A DNA stretch of 64,000 nucleotides from Desulfoluna spongiiphila (GCF_900101345.1 NZ_FMUX01000002.1:372001-436000); one strand, 5' to 3'; counted from the first letter of the stretch, positions 7,992 through 18,483 are shown. The notes: generated by a model from the letters alone, not told the origin. Numbers and translations: made by a program.

Positions 7992-10184
7992 TTACTGGTA
8001 GGACACGGTAAGGCTCACCCCGGAAAAAGCGGAGTAGGCACGGATACCGATGTAGGTGGCCCCGCTGCTGGGGGCGGCGTTGCTGCAGGTTTCGTTGTTG
8101 CCCCACTTGTAGGGCCTGCAATCGTAGTCGGACTGGGTGGGTTTGTCACCAAAGCGGGTGTAAAGGTCGGCGTCCCCCGATCCGTCGCTGATGGAGATGG
8201 TGAGGTTTGCGGCCCCTGAAGGAAGGAGCACCTTGTGGTAGAGCCAGTCTCCCTTTGCCGCGGCAAGGCCGGTGAGGGTCTCGCCGTTGGTGATGACAGG
8301 GACGCCGTCGTCGGCCGTCACAACGATCTGCCGGGTGTCGATGGCAGTGAGACCGTCGTTATCGGTGACGGTGAGGGTCGCCGTATAAGAGCCTGCGGCG
8401 GCATAGGTGTGTTGCGGGTTGGTCTGGGTGCTTGTGGCCCCGTCTCCGAAGGCCCAGGCACGGGAGGTGATGCTGCCGTTGGCATCGCTGCTCTGGTCGC
8501 TGAATTGAACGGTCAGATCCGTTGCGGCAAAGGTGAAGGCTGCCGTGGGGGCGCCGGGCTGGGCCACGGTGAGGAAGAGGGCGCTGACAGCCCCCCAGTT
8601 GTTGTTGGCATCCTTTGCGCGCACAAAGACCATGTGTTCGCCGGCGGTCAGGCCGGTGGTGTCCACTGTGCCGGTGATCCCTTCGGAGGTGGCGTTGAAA
8701 ACCCCGTCGGTGGCATGTAAGGCATGTGCCACGGTTCCCTGGGCCCATGGCGGGGTGTCGATGGTGTACTCAGCGGCGGCGATGGCCTGGGAGGCTTCGG
8801 TTCCGTTGGCGCTGCTGTAGCGGGTGTCAACGGCCGTGGCGGTCACGGTCCCTGCGTTGTCCAGGGAAAGAGAGAGGATGTCGGGACCTGCCGGGGTCTT
8901 GTACGGGGCCCGGGCCACCTTGGCGGCGTAGAGCAACGCGGGAAGGTTGCCAGGGAGGATTTGGTTTTCGTAGGTAGCGCAGGACTGGAAAAAGGCGGTG
9001 CCCAGCTCAAAGCAGTACCCGGCGATGCCCAGCTCGCCGTAGGCGTAGTCGTCGGTGGTTCCGGTGGTGGGGTAAAGGCCCACGGCCTGCTGGGGGGTAT
9101 AGCCGTTGAAGTAGGCGAATTTTCGGCCCAGGGTCTGGAGCTGGGTGCCGTTGGGGGCGGCGTTGCTGGTATCACCCCAGGGCCAGAGTACCAGTTCGCT
9201 GTAGCTGTGGATGTCGATGTAAAGGCCCGAGGCGTCGTCGGACACCAGGCCGCCCGGGGTGCCCCCGTTGTGGTCGTCGAAGATGGCCTTCATGTAGTTC
9301 TGAACCGCCTGGGTCTCGGGCTCGGATGCCGCATGGGAGCCCCGATAGGTCTGGTCGCAGGTGTAGGTGCTGGCCCCGCTGCCGCCCCAGTGAAAGTCGA
9401 AGTTTCGGTTCAGGTCTGCCCCGGGGGTCTGGTGGGCGCAGTAGTCTGTGTTGTTGTTTTTTCGCCAGGAGGCCCCGCCTTCGGCCTGCTTGCGACCGTC
9501 CGGGTTGGCGTGGAGCATGAGGTGAACTTCATGATGATCGAGGATCCACCGGGAGTCCGCGTCGGTTTGGTAGGTGTCGGTGAGCTGGTGGGCAAAGGCC
9601 AGGGCCAGGGGGGAGGTGGTGTACTCCCGGGCGTGGATGGCACTGGTGATAAAGAGCTTTGGCTTGTGGCTGGTGATGGTTTTGTTGGTGAGCTTTAAGA
9701 CAAACAGGTCGTAGCCACCGCTGGTGTTCTCTTTTTTCCAGGAATCCCCCGCGTCGATGATTTCGGCAAGGTTGGGGTAGGCCGTGACCATGGCCTGGGC
9801 GTCGCTGAAGGTGGCTTCCACGGTCTTGTAGCAGGGGTACCCAGAGATGGTGTCAGCCGACTGGGTGGCCAGGGCCATGGGGGCTGCGGCGTCTTTTCGG
9901 TGGAGGATGTACCCCTCATGGGGCTCGATGCGGAATCCCAGGGACGTGAGGTAGGCCTCGTCTTTTAGGGTGGCATGAATCACCAGAAACCCCTCGTCGT
10001 AGTTGATTTCGGGCGGGGTGGGCTCAAAGGATTTGATCACGTAAAGGGCGATCTCTTTGTCGGGGAAATAGGCTTTGATGTAGCGCCGTGATTCCTCACG
10101 TTCCGCCTGGTCGGCAAAGGCACCGGTGCCAAGGATCATCAGAAACACACTCGCGAAAAACAGGCATAGACATTTGGCTTTCAT
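7992..10184 (-). CDS. Secreted M14 zinc carboxypeptidase with PKD and PPC domains
   Basis: A 730-residue exported peptidase. A signal peptide (residues 1-24, ending GAFA) is followed by a propeptide-like region and an M14 catalytic domain (about 115-430). Zinc ligands are H184 and E187 (in AIHAREY) and H326 (in DIHSYSE); the catalytic Glu is E393 (in CFELG), and NPDG (227-230) and LNRNFD (258-263) fit carboxypeptidase T. A linker domain, a PKD domain (about 535-615, with WAFGDG) and a C-terminal PPC domain (about 635-730, with GDADLYTRFG) follow. The start at 10184 is chosen because AAGGAG lies six bases upstream; the longer frame adds a non-signal N-terminus. It probably digests protein outside the cell. 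It is monocistronic. Confidence 0.9.
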   Translation of the reverse strand: MKAKCLCLFFASVFLMILGTGAFADQAEREESRRYIKAYFPDKEIALYVIKSFEPTPPEINYDEGFLVIHATLKDEAYLTSLGFRIEPHEGYILHRKDAAAPMALATQSADTISGYPCYKTVEATFSDAQAMVTAYPNLAEIIDAGDSWKKENTSGGYDLFVLKLTNKTITSHKPKLFITSAIHAREYTTSPLALAFAHQLTDTYQTDADSRWILDHHEVHLMLHANPDGRKQAEGGASWRKNNNTDYCAHQTPGADLNRNFDFHWGGSGASTYTCDQTYRGSHAASEPETQAVQNYMKAIFDDHNGGTPGGLVSDDASGLYIDIHSYSELVLWPWGDTSNAAPNGTQLQTLGRKFAYFNGYTPQQAVGLYPTTGTTDDYAYGELGIAGYCFELGTAFFQSCATYENQILPGNLPALLYAAKVARAPYKTPAGPDILSLSLDNAGTVTATAVDTRYSSANGTEASQAIAAAEYTIDTPPWAQGTVAHALHATDGVFNATSEGITGTVDTTGLTAGEHMVFVRAKDANNNWGAVSALFLTVAQPGAPTAAFTFAATDLTVQFSDQSSDANGSITSRAWAFGDGATSTQTNPQHTYAAAGSYTATLTVTDNDGLTAIDTRQIVVTADDGVPVITNGETLTGLAAAKGDWLYHKVLLPSGAANLTISISDGSGDADLYTRFGDKPTQSDYDCRPYKWGNNETCSNAAPSSGATYIGIRAYSAFSGVSLTVSYQ

Positions 10185-10697
10185 GCACATCTCCTTTTCG
10201 TGGGTTAGGAAGTCTGGTGCGTGGAACAGGACCTGCTTCGATGAACCGGAGGCGCCCAAAGGAAAGGGATACCGGGGCATCGTGTATGCCGGGGGAATAA
10301 ACGCATCTGCGGATCGTGGCGTGCACGACACGCGCTCTGTTTGTCTGCTTTCGTGGTTTTTCAACGGCCTCTTCGGGCCGGAGGCGTGATGCTTTTTTTC
10401 TCTGAAACGTGAGGCAAAGGCGGGGGCACAATGTCTTAACTGATCATGATGACAGTCTTTTGATGTCGTAGGGTATTATATCGTCGTTTTTTTTGATGTC
10501 AAGGAAGGGGAATGGGGGGAGGGAATCGTGGATGCCCGGAGCACCGCACTCCCGTGCGGCTTTTTGATGAAGCGACCCGGTGCGGCGACACCGGGTCGTA
10601 ACGGATGGGTCGGGCGGCAGTGGCTAAGGTTCATACGTTTTCACGCCATATGCCGTGGCGAAATCACGTGAACGCTGCCCGATCCCCATGGTGCATC
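10185..10697. other. Intergenic region with two hairpins
   Basis: No credible gene. It holds the CCGCAC-TCCC-GTGCGG hairpin with T-run (10544-10565, a copy of a repeat found twice more in the window) and a ten-base-pair hairpin CGACCCGGTG / CACCGGGTCG (10573-10598) that may end the transcript of the 413-residue gene to its right. AT-rich sequence at 10440-10500 may hold the promoter of the peptidase gene. Confidence 0.55.
10538..10565 (+). repeat. GCCGCAC-type hairpin repeat, copy 1
   Basis: Six-base-pair stem with loop TCCC and a trailing T-run, preceded by GGAGC. The inverse orientation of the copies at 21370 and 27341, with two base differences. It looks like a terminator, but its recurrence suggests a dispersed element. 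Confidence 0.6.
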
Positions 10698-11939
10698 TTA
10701 TTTTTCGGGGTAAAGGAAGGCAAACGCCTCCTCTTTGAAGGCGGACCGTTCGGTCATCTCTTTTTTCGCCTGGTCGATGCCGTCGGCAAGGACCGGAACC
10801 GCTTTTTCAAGGATCGCAAGGTAGTGGTCGGCATCCTGGGCCGTAAAGGCCGGGATCTTCCAGGTCTTGACGGTCTGTTCCGACACCACCATGGACAGGA
10901 CGGCACACATGCCGGGCATGATGCCTCCGCCGCCCACAAGGTTGTGGAGATCAGACGACATAAAGGTCACTCCTCCGGCGTCCTGGCTGACGATGGTGGC
11001 CAGCTCGCCCACGAGGCTTACCTTTTCCCGTGCCGTGGAGGCCGCAGCCAGGGCCGTGCCCAGGGCTGCAATGCGCTCGCCCAGTTCCCGGGTGGCCTTT
11101 TCCATGTCTCCGGTTCCCCGGGGAAAGGCCGTGTCGGAGTGGGTGCAGGGAAGGCCTGCGGCGCGGATTCCTTCGATGAGGGCGTTAAAGACCGTGGGGT
11201 TGTCCACCTCTTTGTTCATACGCACCCAGAACATCTCTTCCCGGTTGTCTTTAAAGACGGCAGGGGCATACGCTTTGCTCTCAAGGATGATGGTGGGCAG
11301 GGCGTCCAGGCCGAGTTCTTTCAAGGCCCGCCCTTTGTCGCCGAGCATGATGTTGCCCTCTAAGTCTTCGTCCGGTCCCAGGCCGCCCTCGCTGGCATTG
11401 ATGATGGCCATTACCGAGACAGGGATGTCGTCGATTTCCAGCACGGTTCCGATGACTTTTCCAACCTTTCCGGGCATGTCTTCAGCCCCTGTGACGAATT
11501 GACCCGGGTAATTTTTTTCAAAGGTATTCACAACGGCCAGGCAGGTGGCGGTCTGAAGGGCCACGGGGAGCTCCAGAACGCCCTGTCCGTAAATTCGTCC
11601 GAAGGCAGTGCACGCCACGGTCTGGCTGTAGATCGCATCCATGCCGATGGCAAGGCGGGCCAGGGTGGCCTCAAAGGGGGTGATGCCCCTGCGGGCCCGG
11701 GCTGTTCCGATGCCACCGCCTTCAGTCCGTACGGTGACGATACCGGTGTCGATGTCGGCCTCCACCGAGGAGATGGTGGTGCGCACGGGAAAGGCTTTTC
11801 GCAGGAGACAGGCGATCACCGCAAAACCTGCGGAGTCGTCCTGAACAAAACCGAAGTTGGTGTGGACATGGCCCGCGCCCACATGGCCGGTGATGCCGAG
11901 GATACCGCTGGATTCGTTGCTTTTGGAAATCTTCATCAT
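10698..11939 (-). CDS. Uncharacterised 413-residue protein next to TRAP transporter
   Basis: I do not recognise this family. The protein is soluble, without signal peptide or membrane helices. It has a Gly- and His-rich N-terminus (GHVGAGHVHTN, residues 18-28), a GGGIGTARARRG stretch near residue 74, an LPVALQTATCL segment near residue 125 and a GGGGIMPGMC stretch near residue 337. The glycine-rich motifs suggest nucleotide or metal binding, but this is only inference. It lies on the same strand 190 bases downstream of dctM, after a likely terminator, so it may be read through or separately expressed. Its place suggests an enzyme acting on the transported substrate. Two ATG codons (11939, 11936) could start it; the ribosome-binding site is weak. 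Confidence 0.6.
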   Translation of the reverse strand: MMKISKSNESSGILGITGHVGAGHVHTNFGFVQDDSAGFAVIACLLRKAFPVRTTISSVEADIDTGIVTVRTEGGGIGTARARRGITPFEATLARLAIGMDAIYSQTVACTAFGRIYGQGVLELPVALQTATCLAVVNTFEKNYPGQFVTGAEDMPGKVGKVIGTVLEIDDIPVSVMAIINASEGGLGPDEDLEGNIMLGDKGRALKELGLDALPTIILESKAYAPAVFKDNREEMFWVRMNKEVDNPTVFNALIEGIRAAGLPCTHSDTAFPRGTGDMEKATRELGERIAALGTALAAASTAREKVSLVGELATIVSQDAGGVTFMSSDLHNLVGGGGIMPGMCAVLSMVVSEQTVKTWKIPAFTAQDADHYLAILEKAVPVLADGIDQAKKEMTERSAFKEEAFAFLYPEK

Positions 11940-12038
11940 GCTGGCTCTTTTTTTAACTGTTGAGAGTAGGGTTGCCTTCTGTGGGTGGCACTGGGGCCCC
12001 TGTGGAAGACACCGGCGATACAGAGAAAAAATGAAAAC

Positions 12039-12066
12039 ATGCCTCCGGCAAAGACGCCGAAGGCAT
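12039..12066 (-). terminator. Probable terminator of the TRAP operon
   Basis: ATGCCTCCGGC (12039-12049) pairs with GCCGAAGGCAT (12056-12066) with one mismatch. On the minus strand the stem is followed by a T-rich stretch (complement of 12021-12035). A second hairpin (12103-12125) sits only five bases after the dctM stop codon and may protect the 3' end. Confidence 0.6.
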
Positions 12067-12129
12067 ATTCAAGCTGAGTCGATCCCCCCATGTTCAAGGG
12101 GGAAGGCCCGCATGGTGCGGGCCTTGATT

Positions 12130-13410
12130 TTACAGTCCCGGCAGCCAGAGAGCGAGGGAGGGGACAAACACGATGGCCAGAAGGGCCAGTACCATGGTGA
12201 GCAGGAACGGCACCACCGCCACGCTGAGCTTTTCGATGGACAGGTTGCTGATGCTGCAGCCCACGAAAAGGTTGACGCCTACGGGGGGAGTCAGAAAGCC
12301 CATGGAGGAGGTCACGATCATGACAATCCCGAAATGGATCGGGTCCATGCCCAGGTGCTTGACCACCGGCAGGAGCAGGGGCGTCAGGATCAGGATGTTG
12401 GCCAGGGCGTCCATGAAGGTTCCCATAACAAGCAGGAACACCAGGATAATGGGGATCAGGATATACCTGTTGTCCGAGATGCTTGTCAGGATATCCACGA
12501 GCTGGTTCGGCAGGTTGTAAAAGAGAAGGATCTGCCCCAGGGCCGTGGCCGTGGCCACCACCAGGAAAATGGAGGCCGTGGTCAGGGCCGTGCCCTTGAA
12601 CACTTCGGCGACTTTTTTCCAGGAGAGGGTCCGCAGGAACAGGCCTTCCATGATGAGGGAGTACACCACGGCAATGACGCCTGCTTCCGTGGGGGTGGTG
12701 AAGCCGCCGTAGATGCCTCCCAGGACGATGAGGGGAACCATTAACGCGGGAAGGGCTGATTTCAGGGAGGAGAATACCTCGGAAACCGGCGCACGCTTAC
12801 CGGAACCGGTAAACCCGTATTTTTTGGACAGGACATAACTGCACAGCATGAGGCAGGCACCCACAAACAGGCCGGGGATAACCCCTGCGATAAAGAGGTC
12901 GCCTACGGAGACACCGGCCGTGGTGCCGTAAATAATCAGGGGCACACTGGGGGGGATGATGACCCCAAGGCAGCCTGCGGCGGTGTTGACTGCGGTGGAA
13001 AAGGACTTGCTGTACCCTTCCTCCTCCATGGCAGGAACCATGATGCCGCCGACGGCGGCCACAGTGGCGGGTGCGGAACCGGAAAGGGCCCCGTAGAACA
13101 TGCTCGTAAGCACGGAGATATGCGCCATGCCGCCCGTGATGTGCCCCACCAAAGAGCGGGATACCGCCAGGAGCCTCTGGGCCATGCTGCCCTTCTGCAT
13201 GATCTCACCGGCCATGATGAAGAAGGGAACCGCCATGAGGGGGAAGACATCCAGGGATGTTACCATCTTCTGGATGAGAAATTCGTAAGGGAGCAGATCG
13301 CTGAATGTCATACCCACGGTGACACTCAGGCCGATGGCGATCCCGATGGGCACACTCAGGAGGAGAAATGCCGCAAGCGAAACAAACGTTAAAACAATTG
13401 CCATATCCAT
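12130..13410 (-). CDS. dctM: TRAP transporter large permease DctM
   Basis: A 426-residue polytopic membrane protein of the DctM family, the subunit that carries solute with sodium. It is hydrophobic throughout, with about 12 helices, and has family-typical stretches such as GSAPATVAAVGGIMVPAM (near residues 110-127) and GVIIPPSVPLIIYGTTAG (near 155-172), plus the late PVGVNLFVG segment. The length is normal. It follows dctQ with a 15-base gap and ends a dctPQM operon read on the minus strand. The substrate is a carboxylate in most characterised systems; the sequence does not define which. Confidence 0.92.
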   Translation of the reverse strand: MDMAIVLTFVSLAAFLLLSVPIGIAIGLSVTVGMTFSDLLPYEFLIQKMVTSLDVFPLMAVPFFIMAGEIMQKGSMAQRLLAVSRSLVGHITGGMAHISVLTSMFYGALSGSAPATVAAVGGIMVPAMEEEGYSKSFSTAVNTAAGCLGVIIPPSVPLIIYGTTAGVSVGDLFIAGVIPGLFVGACLMLCSYVLSKKYGFTGSGKRAPVSEVFSSLKSALPALMVPLIVLGGIYGGFTTPTEAGVIAVVYSLIMEGLFLRTLSWKKVAEVFKGTALTTASIFLVVATATALGQILLFYNLPNQLVDILTSISDNRYILIPIILVFLLVMGTFMDALANILILTPLLLPVVKHLGMDPIHFGIVMIVTSSMGFLTPPVGVNLFVGCSISNLSIEKLSVAVVPFLLTMVLALLAIVFVPSLALWLPGL

Positions 13411-13425
13411 TGGACCGGGTATTCC

Positions 13426-13926
13426 TTAATTGATTTCCATGATTGAAGGGTCGTACTTGCCCGTGATGACCCCCCAGAGCCTCTCCAGGGTTCGCAGGGC
13501 CATCAGGCCCATGCCCACCGGAACACTGAGAAAAACCCAGTACATCTGAACCTCAAGGGCCGGTGTTTTCTGTCCTGTGGAGGATAAGAACATGATGAAC
13601 TTGATGCCCCAGAAGGTGGCGCAGGCACAGAACACGACGGTGCAGAGATGGGCTAAGATGGTGACGGGCCTGGCAAATTTTCCCCCGAACATGTTGCGGA
13701 TAACCGTGACCTCCAGATGACGGTTCATCTGGGTGGCGTAGCTGCACCCCACGTAAACGGCCCAGATAAAAAGATAGCGTGCGATCTCCTCGGACCAGTC
13801 GAGGGAGTTCTGAAGCACGTATCTGTTGAAGACCTGGACAACGGTGATGCCTGTCATCATAACCAGCGCCAAGGAGGAGAAAATCTCCTCGGATCGGTTG
13901 ATGATGGATTTGGTCGATTTTATCAT
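13426..13926 (-). CDS. dctQ: TRAP transporter small permease DctQ
   Basis: A 166-residue membrane protein with four predicted helices (about residues 18-38, 48-68, 86-108, 130-150). The sequence around SLDWSEEIARYLFIWAVYVG is the DctQ signature (W-S-E-E-x-x-R-x-x-x-x-W). The ATG at 13926 has AGGAGCTC upstream; the longer frame beginning at 13968 lacks a site. DctQ binds DctM and helps dock the periplasmic DctP. Gene order dctP-dctQ-dctM is canonical. Confidence 0.9.
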   Translation of the reverse strand: MIKSTKSIINRSEEIFSSLALVMMTGITVVQVFNRYVLQNSLDWSEEIARYLFIWAVYVGCSYATQMNRHLEVTVIRNMFGGKFARPVTILAHLCTVVFCACATFWGIKFIMFLSSTGQKTPALEVQMYWVFLSVPVGMGLMALRTLERLWGVITGKYDPSIMEIN

Positions 13927-13984
13927 GCGGATGAGCTCCTGTGGCCGGGTATGCCGAAGGGACGGCATACCCGGTTGTTCTTCA

Positions 13985-14977
13985 TTACTCGGCGATGGTT
14001 GCCTTGGCCTGTTCGATCAGCTCTTTACCGATTCGCTTCTCGAATTTTTTGTAGACGCCTTCAGTGGCTTTTTTCCAGTTCTCGCGCTCTTCGGGGGTGA
14101 GAACGGTTACGGTGACGCCTTTGTCTTCGAGTTTGCCCAGGATCTCTTTTTCACCGTCACGGATCAGCTTTCGCTCATAGAGTTTGACCTCGTCGAAGGT
14201 TTTCAGCACGAGTTCTTTGTTCTTGGGGCTGAGGCTGTCCAGGAAACGCTTGGAGATCATGACCAGGTGGGGGCTGTAGAAGCTGTTGACGATGGTAACG
14301 TTGTTGTTGACTTCCGGGAAGTTGTTGTGCCATGCCAGGTTCAGGTCGATGTCGATGCCGTCCACGGTTTTCTGCTGAAGGGCGGTGTAGACCTCACCCC
14401 AGGAGATGGGAGTGGGGTTCATTCCCAGGCTTTTCAGGGTCGCGATGTGCGCTTTGGAAGGGGTGGAACGGATTTTCAGACCCTTGGCGTCGGCCATGGT
14501 GGTTACGGATTTTTTGTTGTTCCAGAGGTTACGGAAACCGATTTCAATGTAACCGAGGCCGATGATGCCGCTTTTTTCCAGGGCCTTGCTGGCGTTCATG
14601 CCGATGGGGCCGTCGGTGATTTTGTCGGTGGAGGGGTAGTCGGGGAAGAGGAAGGGCAGGTCAAAAATCAGGAATTCATCGGAAAAGGGGGACAGGTTTG
14701 CGGTGCCGGCAGAACCCATCTGCAGCATGTTGAACTGGAGGCCTTGAACCACGCTGTCAAAGTTTCCGAACTTTGAGCTGTCGAAGATATCCACGCGGAA
14801 TTCGCCGTTGCTGCGTTCTTCGAGCAGTTCTTTAAATTTTTCAAACGCCTGACCCATAGGATGCTGGGGGACGTTGGGGTGGGCAAGTTTGATCACAATG
14901 GGGCCGGCTACGGCAGACGAAGTGGCCAAAAATAGGGTGATCATCAGGGTTGCAATAATGGTTTTTAATCTGGTCAT
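13985..14977 (-). CDS. dctP: TRAP transporter periplasmic binding protein DctP
   Basis: A 330-residue exported binding protein. The signal peptide covers about residues 1-24 (ending SAVAG). The mature N-terminus IKLAHPNVPQHPMGQAFEKF and the later GLGYIEIGFRNLWNNKKSV and LKIRSTPSKAH segments match DctP/TAXI-type TRAP receptors; the Arg in LKIRSTPS is the usual carboxylate-binding Arg. AAGGAG lies eight bases before the ATG. It is the first gene of the operon and divergent from a Cache-domain histidine kinase gene 720 bases away, which is a frequent arrangement for substrate-induced transporters. Confidence 0.92.
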   Translation of the reverse strand: MTRLKTIIATLMITLFLATSSAVAGPIVIKLAHPNVPQHPMGQAFEKFKELLEERSNGEFRVDIFDSSKFGNFDSVVQGLQFNMLQMGSAGTANLSPFSDEFLIFDLPFLFPDYPSTDKITDGPIGMNASKALEKSGIIGLGYIEIGFRNLWNNKKSVTTMADAKGLKIRSTPSKAHIATLKSLGMNPTPISWGEVYTALQQKTVDGIDIDLNLAWHNNFPEVNNNVTIVNSFYSPHLVMISKRFLDSLSPKNKELVLKTFDEVKLYERKLIRDGEKEILGKLEDKGVTVTVLTPEERENWKKATEGVYKKFEKRIGKELIEQAKATIAE

Positions 14978-15700
14978 CCTTGAACTCCTTAACTCCTTAT
15001 GTATTAAAATGTCCGAGAGCCTCTCCGGAGCTCCCGGGCTGTACCGTCACACATTCAGCAAGGGTGGTGCTGCGTACCGCTTTTAAGGCGGAACGCCGGA
15101 TTCGATTCGTACGGTCTGGGAACGCGATCATCACGGTACCCAAAGGCAATGCCATGGCGCCTATGGGCTTGATCGATCTGTTGTTTTGTGTTCCCGAACA
15201 AGGGCCTTTTTCCCCCTTCGTATGAATCTTTTTGACAGGTGTCATGAGTCTGATTGAACACACTGTGCCTTTTTAATTGGACATGATAGGGTGCTTTGGT
15301 TCAAAACAAAATATTCGATCAATATCTATAAAATGACTATTCAATATGGGTATTATATGCGGTCGGACCGTGGTGTGTAAGGGAACAGTCCATGGGGCAA
15401 AATAACCATGAATTGGCGGGGATGCCCTAAATACACGTATTGTTTATCCTCTTTGCCACCCACTGATGATGTGATTATGCCTATTTTGTGTGGGTATTTT
15501 TAGGGAACGTGATGGTTGTTTGGCTCTGTCGGGGTATGCTATTTAGATGAAACAGATGGCAATTATTCAGGGCAACATGGCTTCCGGCGGTGCCGCAGGG
15601 ACCATGATTGTCAAACAGGGTTTAAAAACATCAGGGTGTCTGGTCGCCTGAAAGGGTGTCGACTCCAGCGGACGGGGAACAAGGCGGTGAGGGCCGAACC
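14978..15700. other. Divergent intergenic region between dctP and the kinase gene
   Basis: About 720 bases with no credible gene. AT-rich sequence near 15290-15360 is the likeliest place for promoters of the two divergent operons. No clear operator was found. Confidence 0.5.
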
Positions 15701-18436
15701 ATGCGGTTAAAAAAAATAGTCTCTGTGCCCGGGCTTTGGAAGCAGAGCCTCATGGCCCGCCTGGTGGGTTCGTTTTTGTTCCTGTCCCTGACCATTGTGA
15801 GTCTGGTGGGGTACATCGCTTACCACCAGGCCACGGAAGCCCTTAAGGCGTCGGTGTTTGATCGTCTGGACACGGTGGCGACCTTTAAGGCGGGCGAGTT
15901 GAACCGCTGGGTGGAAGACCGCATGCTGGACGTGGCTTTTTTTGCCAGCCTGCCCGACGTGCGGCGATCGGCGGGAACTCTTCTTAAGAGTGGCCCCTCA
16001 AGTCCGGGGTACCAGGAGGCCTACACGGCCTTGTCCCACATCATGGAGGACATACTGGCAGGCAGGTCCGATCCCGAGGAGATTTTTGTCCTCTCCGCCG
16101 TGGGCGGACAGATCGTGGCCTCCACCAACCCGGAGCAGGAAGGCCTGTACCGGCCCAAGGACATCTATTATACACGGGGGCTCCAGGGCAATGCCATCCA
16201 GGGCGTCTACGCTTCCCCCATGACCCTGAAGCCGACCCTGACCCTTGCCACCCCGCTTTTTGATGGGGCCGGGGAGCAGCGGCTGGGCGTGCTTGCCGCC
16301 CACATGAATTTGAACCATATGGACCAGATCGTCCGGAACGCCGCAGGCCTTGGCCAAAGCGGGGAATCGTACCTGGTGGATTCCTTGAACGTCTTTGTAT
16401 CGGCTGACCGGTTCGGCCGCCTGGAGTTTCCCAAGGGTGTCCACACCGAGGGCATCGACACCGCGGTGTCGGGCCTGAATGGGTCGGGCATCTACGAGAA
16501 CTACGCCGGGGTGCCGGTTATCGGGGTGTACCGCTGGCTGGAAGAGCGCCAGCTGGCCCTTTTGGTTGAGATGAGCCTGGAGGAGGCCTTTGCGCCGGCC
16601 CGAATACTGGCCCGGAATATTATCCTGGTGGGGGTTGTCTCGGCCTGGCTGCTGACCCTGGGCATTTACGTCCTGGCCCGACAGATCGCGCGGCCCATCC
16701 GGACCATTGCCGACACGGCCATGCAGGTGGCCCAAGGGGATCTGGAGTCCACGGTGCCGGTCCTCACCGAAGACGAGGTGGGCATCCTGGCCCGCTCCTT
16801 CAACCGGATGGTGGGCGAGGTGAAAAAGCACCGCGTGCACCTTGAGGACCGGGTCGCCGAGCGCACCGCAGACCTCAAGGAGATCAACGCAAGGCTCCAG
16901 CATGAGATTGCCGTGCGCAAAGGGGCCGAGGGTGAAATCCGCACCCTCAACGAAGGGCTGGAACAACGGGTGCAGGAGCGCACCTCCGAGTTGTCCGTGG
17001 CCAACCGCCTGCTCCAGCGGGCCAAGGAGTCGGCCGAGGCGGCGAGTCGGGCCAAGAGCCGGTTCCTGGCCAACATGAGCCATGAGCTGCGGACACCATT
17101 AAATATCATCCTGGGATTTTCCCATCTGCTGAACCGCGACGAGCGCACCTCTTCCGACCAGCAGGAGTCCCTGCAGACCATCACCCGAAGCGGTGAACAC
17201 CTTTTGGCCCTGATCAACGATATCCTGGAGATGTCCAAGATCGAAGCGGGCCGGACCATCTTGAAGGCGCAGAGCTTTGATCTGGCCCTGACCCTTGAGG
17301 GCATCGAGCGGATGCTGCGCAGCCGCACCGAAGGAAAAGGGTTGGCGTTTGCAGTGGAAACATCCCCGGATCTGCCCCGGTATATAAGGAGCGATGAGAC
17401 CAAGCTGCGCCAGGTTCTCGTGAACCTGCTGGGAAATGCCGTGAAATTTACCGACGAAGGCGGCGTGATCCTGCGGGTCCGGCGCGGCGAAGACGGCCCG
17501 GACGCTTCCCGCCTGTTTTTTGAGGTGGAAGACACCGGTGTGGGCATTGAGGCAGGCGAGACCGGCATCATTTTCGATGCCTTTTCCCAGACCGGATGCG
17601 GGGAGAAGGAGAGGGAAGGCACGGGCCTTGGCCTTGCCATCAGCAAGCAGTACGTGGACCTCATGGGGGGCGAGATTTCTGCCGAAGGGCTGGACGCCGG
17701 GGGCTCGCTTTTTCGCTTCGATATTCGCTTCGAACCGGCGGATATGGCCGAGATCAAGGTCAAGAGCACGGATCGGCGGGTGACAGGGCTTCAACCCGAC
17801 CAGCATGCCTGGCGGATCCTTATTGTGGAAAACAACCCGCAGAGCCGTGATTTGCTGAAGAGGCTGCTCACCGTCGTGGGCTTTGACGTACGGGAAGCGG
17901 TCAACGGAGAGGAAGGGGTGGATCTGTTTCACCGGTGGCATCCCCACCTGATCTGGATGGATCTGAAGATGCCGGTGATGGACGGTTATGAAGCCGCCCG
18001 GAAGATCAAGGCAAGCCCCGGGGGGCAGGACGTAAGGGTTATCGCCCTCACGGCGAGCTCCTTTGACGAGCAGAAGGGGGACGCCCTGACTGCAGGCTGC
18101 GACGACTTTGTCTCCAAGCCCTTTGGGGAGGCGGACATTTTCGGCACCATGGAGAGGCACCTGGGGGTGCGCTACCTCTATGAGAAAGAGCCGCAACGAA
18201 CCGGTGTGGCGGCATCCGGGGGGGGCAATTCACATCAGGCCGGGCCCGACGATCTGGCTGCGCTGCCCGAGGATCTACTCAAAGAGCTCGCCGATGCGGC
18301 AACGGCCTGCGATGTCGGCAGCGTCGCATCGATCATCGATGAGGTCAGAAAGATCGACGGCCCCGTGGCCGATTCCCTGGCCGAGCTGGCCAACAGCTTT
18401 CGCTACGATGATATTCTTGCGTTGATCAAGGTGTAG
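15701..18436 (+). CDS. Hybrid sensor histidine kinase with extracytoplasmic Cache-type sensor
   Basis: A membrane sensor kinase of 911 residues from the ATG at 15701 (a GTG at 15656 is the alternative; a GAGGG stretch precedes the ATG). Domains in order: membrane helix (about 13-35), periplasmic sensor of Cache type (about 36-305), second helix (about 308-330), HAMP (about 330-385), coiled coil (385-450), HisKA with phospho-acceptor H461 (in [10 protein letters not shown]), HATPase with [20 protein letters not shown] and GTGLGLAI, and a receiver with acceptor D754 (in [12 protein letters not shown]). The first acidic pocket residues of the receiver are E-N rather than D-D. The tail after the receiver is helical and may be a degenerate HPt. 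It heads an operon with a response regulator and a binding protein. The signal is unknown; Cache domains usually bind amino acids or carboxylates. Confidence 0.9.
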   Translation: MRLKKIVSVPGLWKQSLMARLVGSFLFLSLTIVSLVGYIAYHQATEALKASVFDRLDTVATFKAGELNRWVEDRMLDVAFFASLPDVRRSAGTLLKSGPSSPGYQEAYTALSHIMEDILAGRSDPEEIFVLSAVGGQIVASTNPEQEGLYRPKDIYYTRGLQGNAIQGVYASPMTLKPTLTLATPLFDGAGEQRLGVLAAHMNLNHMDQIVRNAAGLGQSGESYLVDSLNVFVSADRFGRLEFPKGVHTEGIDTAVSGLNGSGIYENYAGVPVIGVYRWLEERQLALLVEMSLEEAFAPARILARNIILVGVVSAWLLTLGIYVLARQIARPIRTIADTAMQVAQGDLESTVPVLTEDEVGILARSFNRMVGEVKKHRVHLEDRVAERTADLKEINARLQHEIAVRKGAEGEIRTLNEGLEQRVQERTSELSVANRLLQRAKESAEAASRAKSRFLANMSHELRTPLNIILGFSHLLNRDERTSSDQQESLQTITRSGEHLLALINDILEMSKIEAGRTILKAQSFDLALTLEGIERMLRSRTEGKGLAFAVETSPDLPRYIRSDETKLRQVLVNLLGNAVKFTDEGGVILRVRRGEDGPDASRLFFEVEDTGVGIEAGETGIIFDAFSQTGCGEKEREGTGLGLAISKQYVDLMGGEISAEGLDAGGSLFRFDIRFEPADMAEIKVKSTDRRVTGLQPDQHAWRILIVENNPQSRDLLKRLLTVVGFDVREAVNGEEGVDLFHRWHPHLIWMDLKMPVMDGYEAARKIKASPGGQDVRVIALTASSFDEQKGDALTAGCDDFVSKPFGEADIFGTMERHLGVRYLYEKEPQRTGVAASGGGNSHQAGPDDLAALPEDLLKELADAATACDVGSVASIIDEVRKIDGPVADSLAELANSFRYDDILALIKV

Positions 18437-18437
18437 A

Positions 18438-18483
18438 AACCTGCTTTCAAGGTGGCACACCTTGCCGCCGGAGGCTTTTTTAA
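18438..18483 (+). repeat. R1 hairpin repeat, partial copy A
   Basis: Right half of the R1 element: AAGGTG-GCA-CACCTT hairpin followed by GCCGCCGGAGGC and a T-run. It starts two bases after the kinase stop codon and so may act as a terminator or attenuator before the response regulator gene. Confidence 0.7.

Noticed and set aside
8235..9698. Long plus-strand frames opposite the peptidase gene
   Set aside because: They mirror the GC-rich codons of the real gene, lack ribosome-binding sites and give Gly/Val-rich sequence.
12103..12125. Hairpin after dctM as the main terminator
   Set aside because: The stem is strong but no T-run follows on the minus strand; the hairpin at 12039-12066 is better placed for that.
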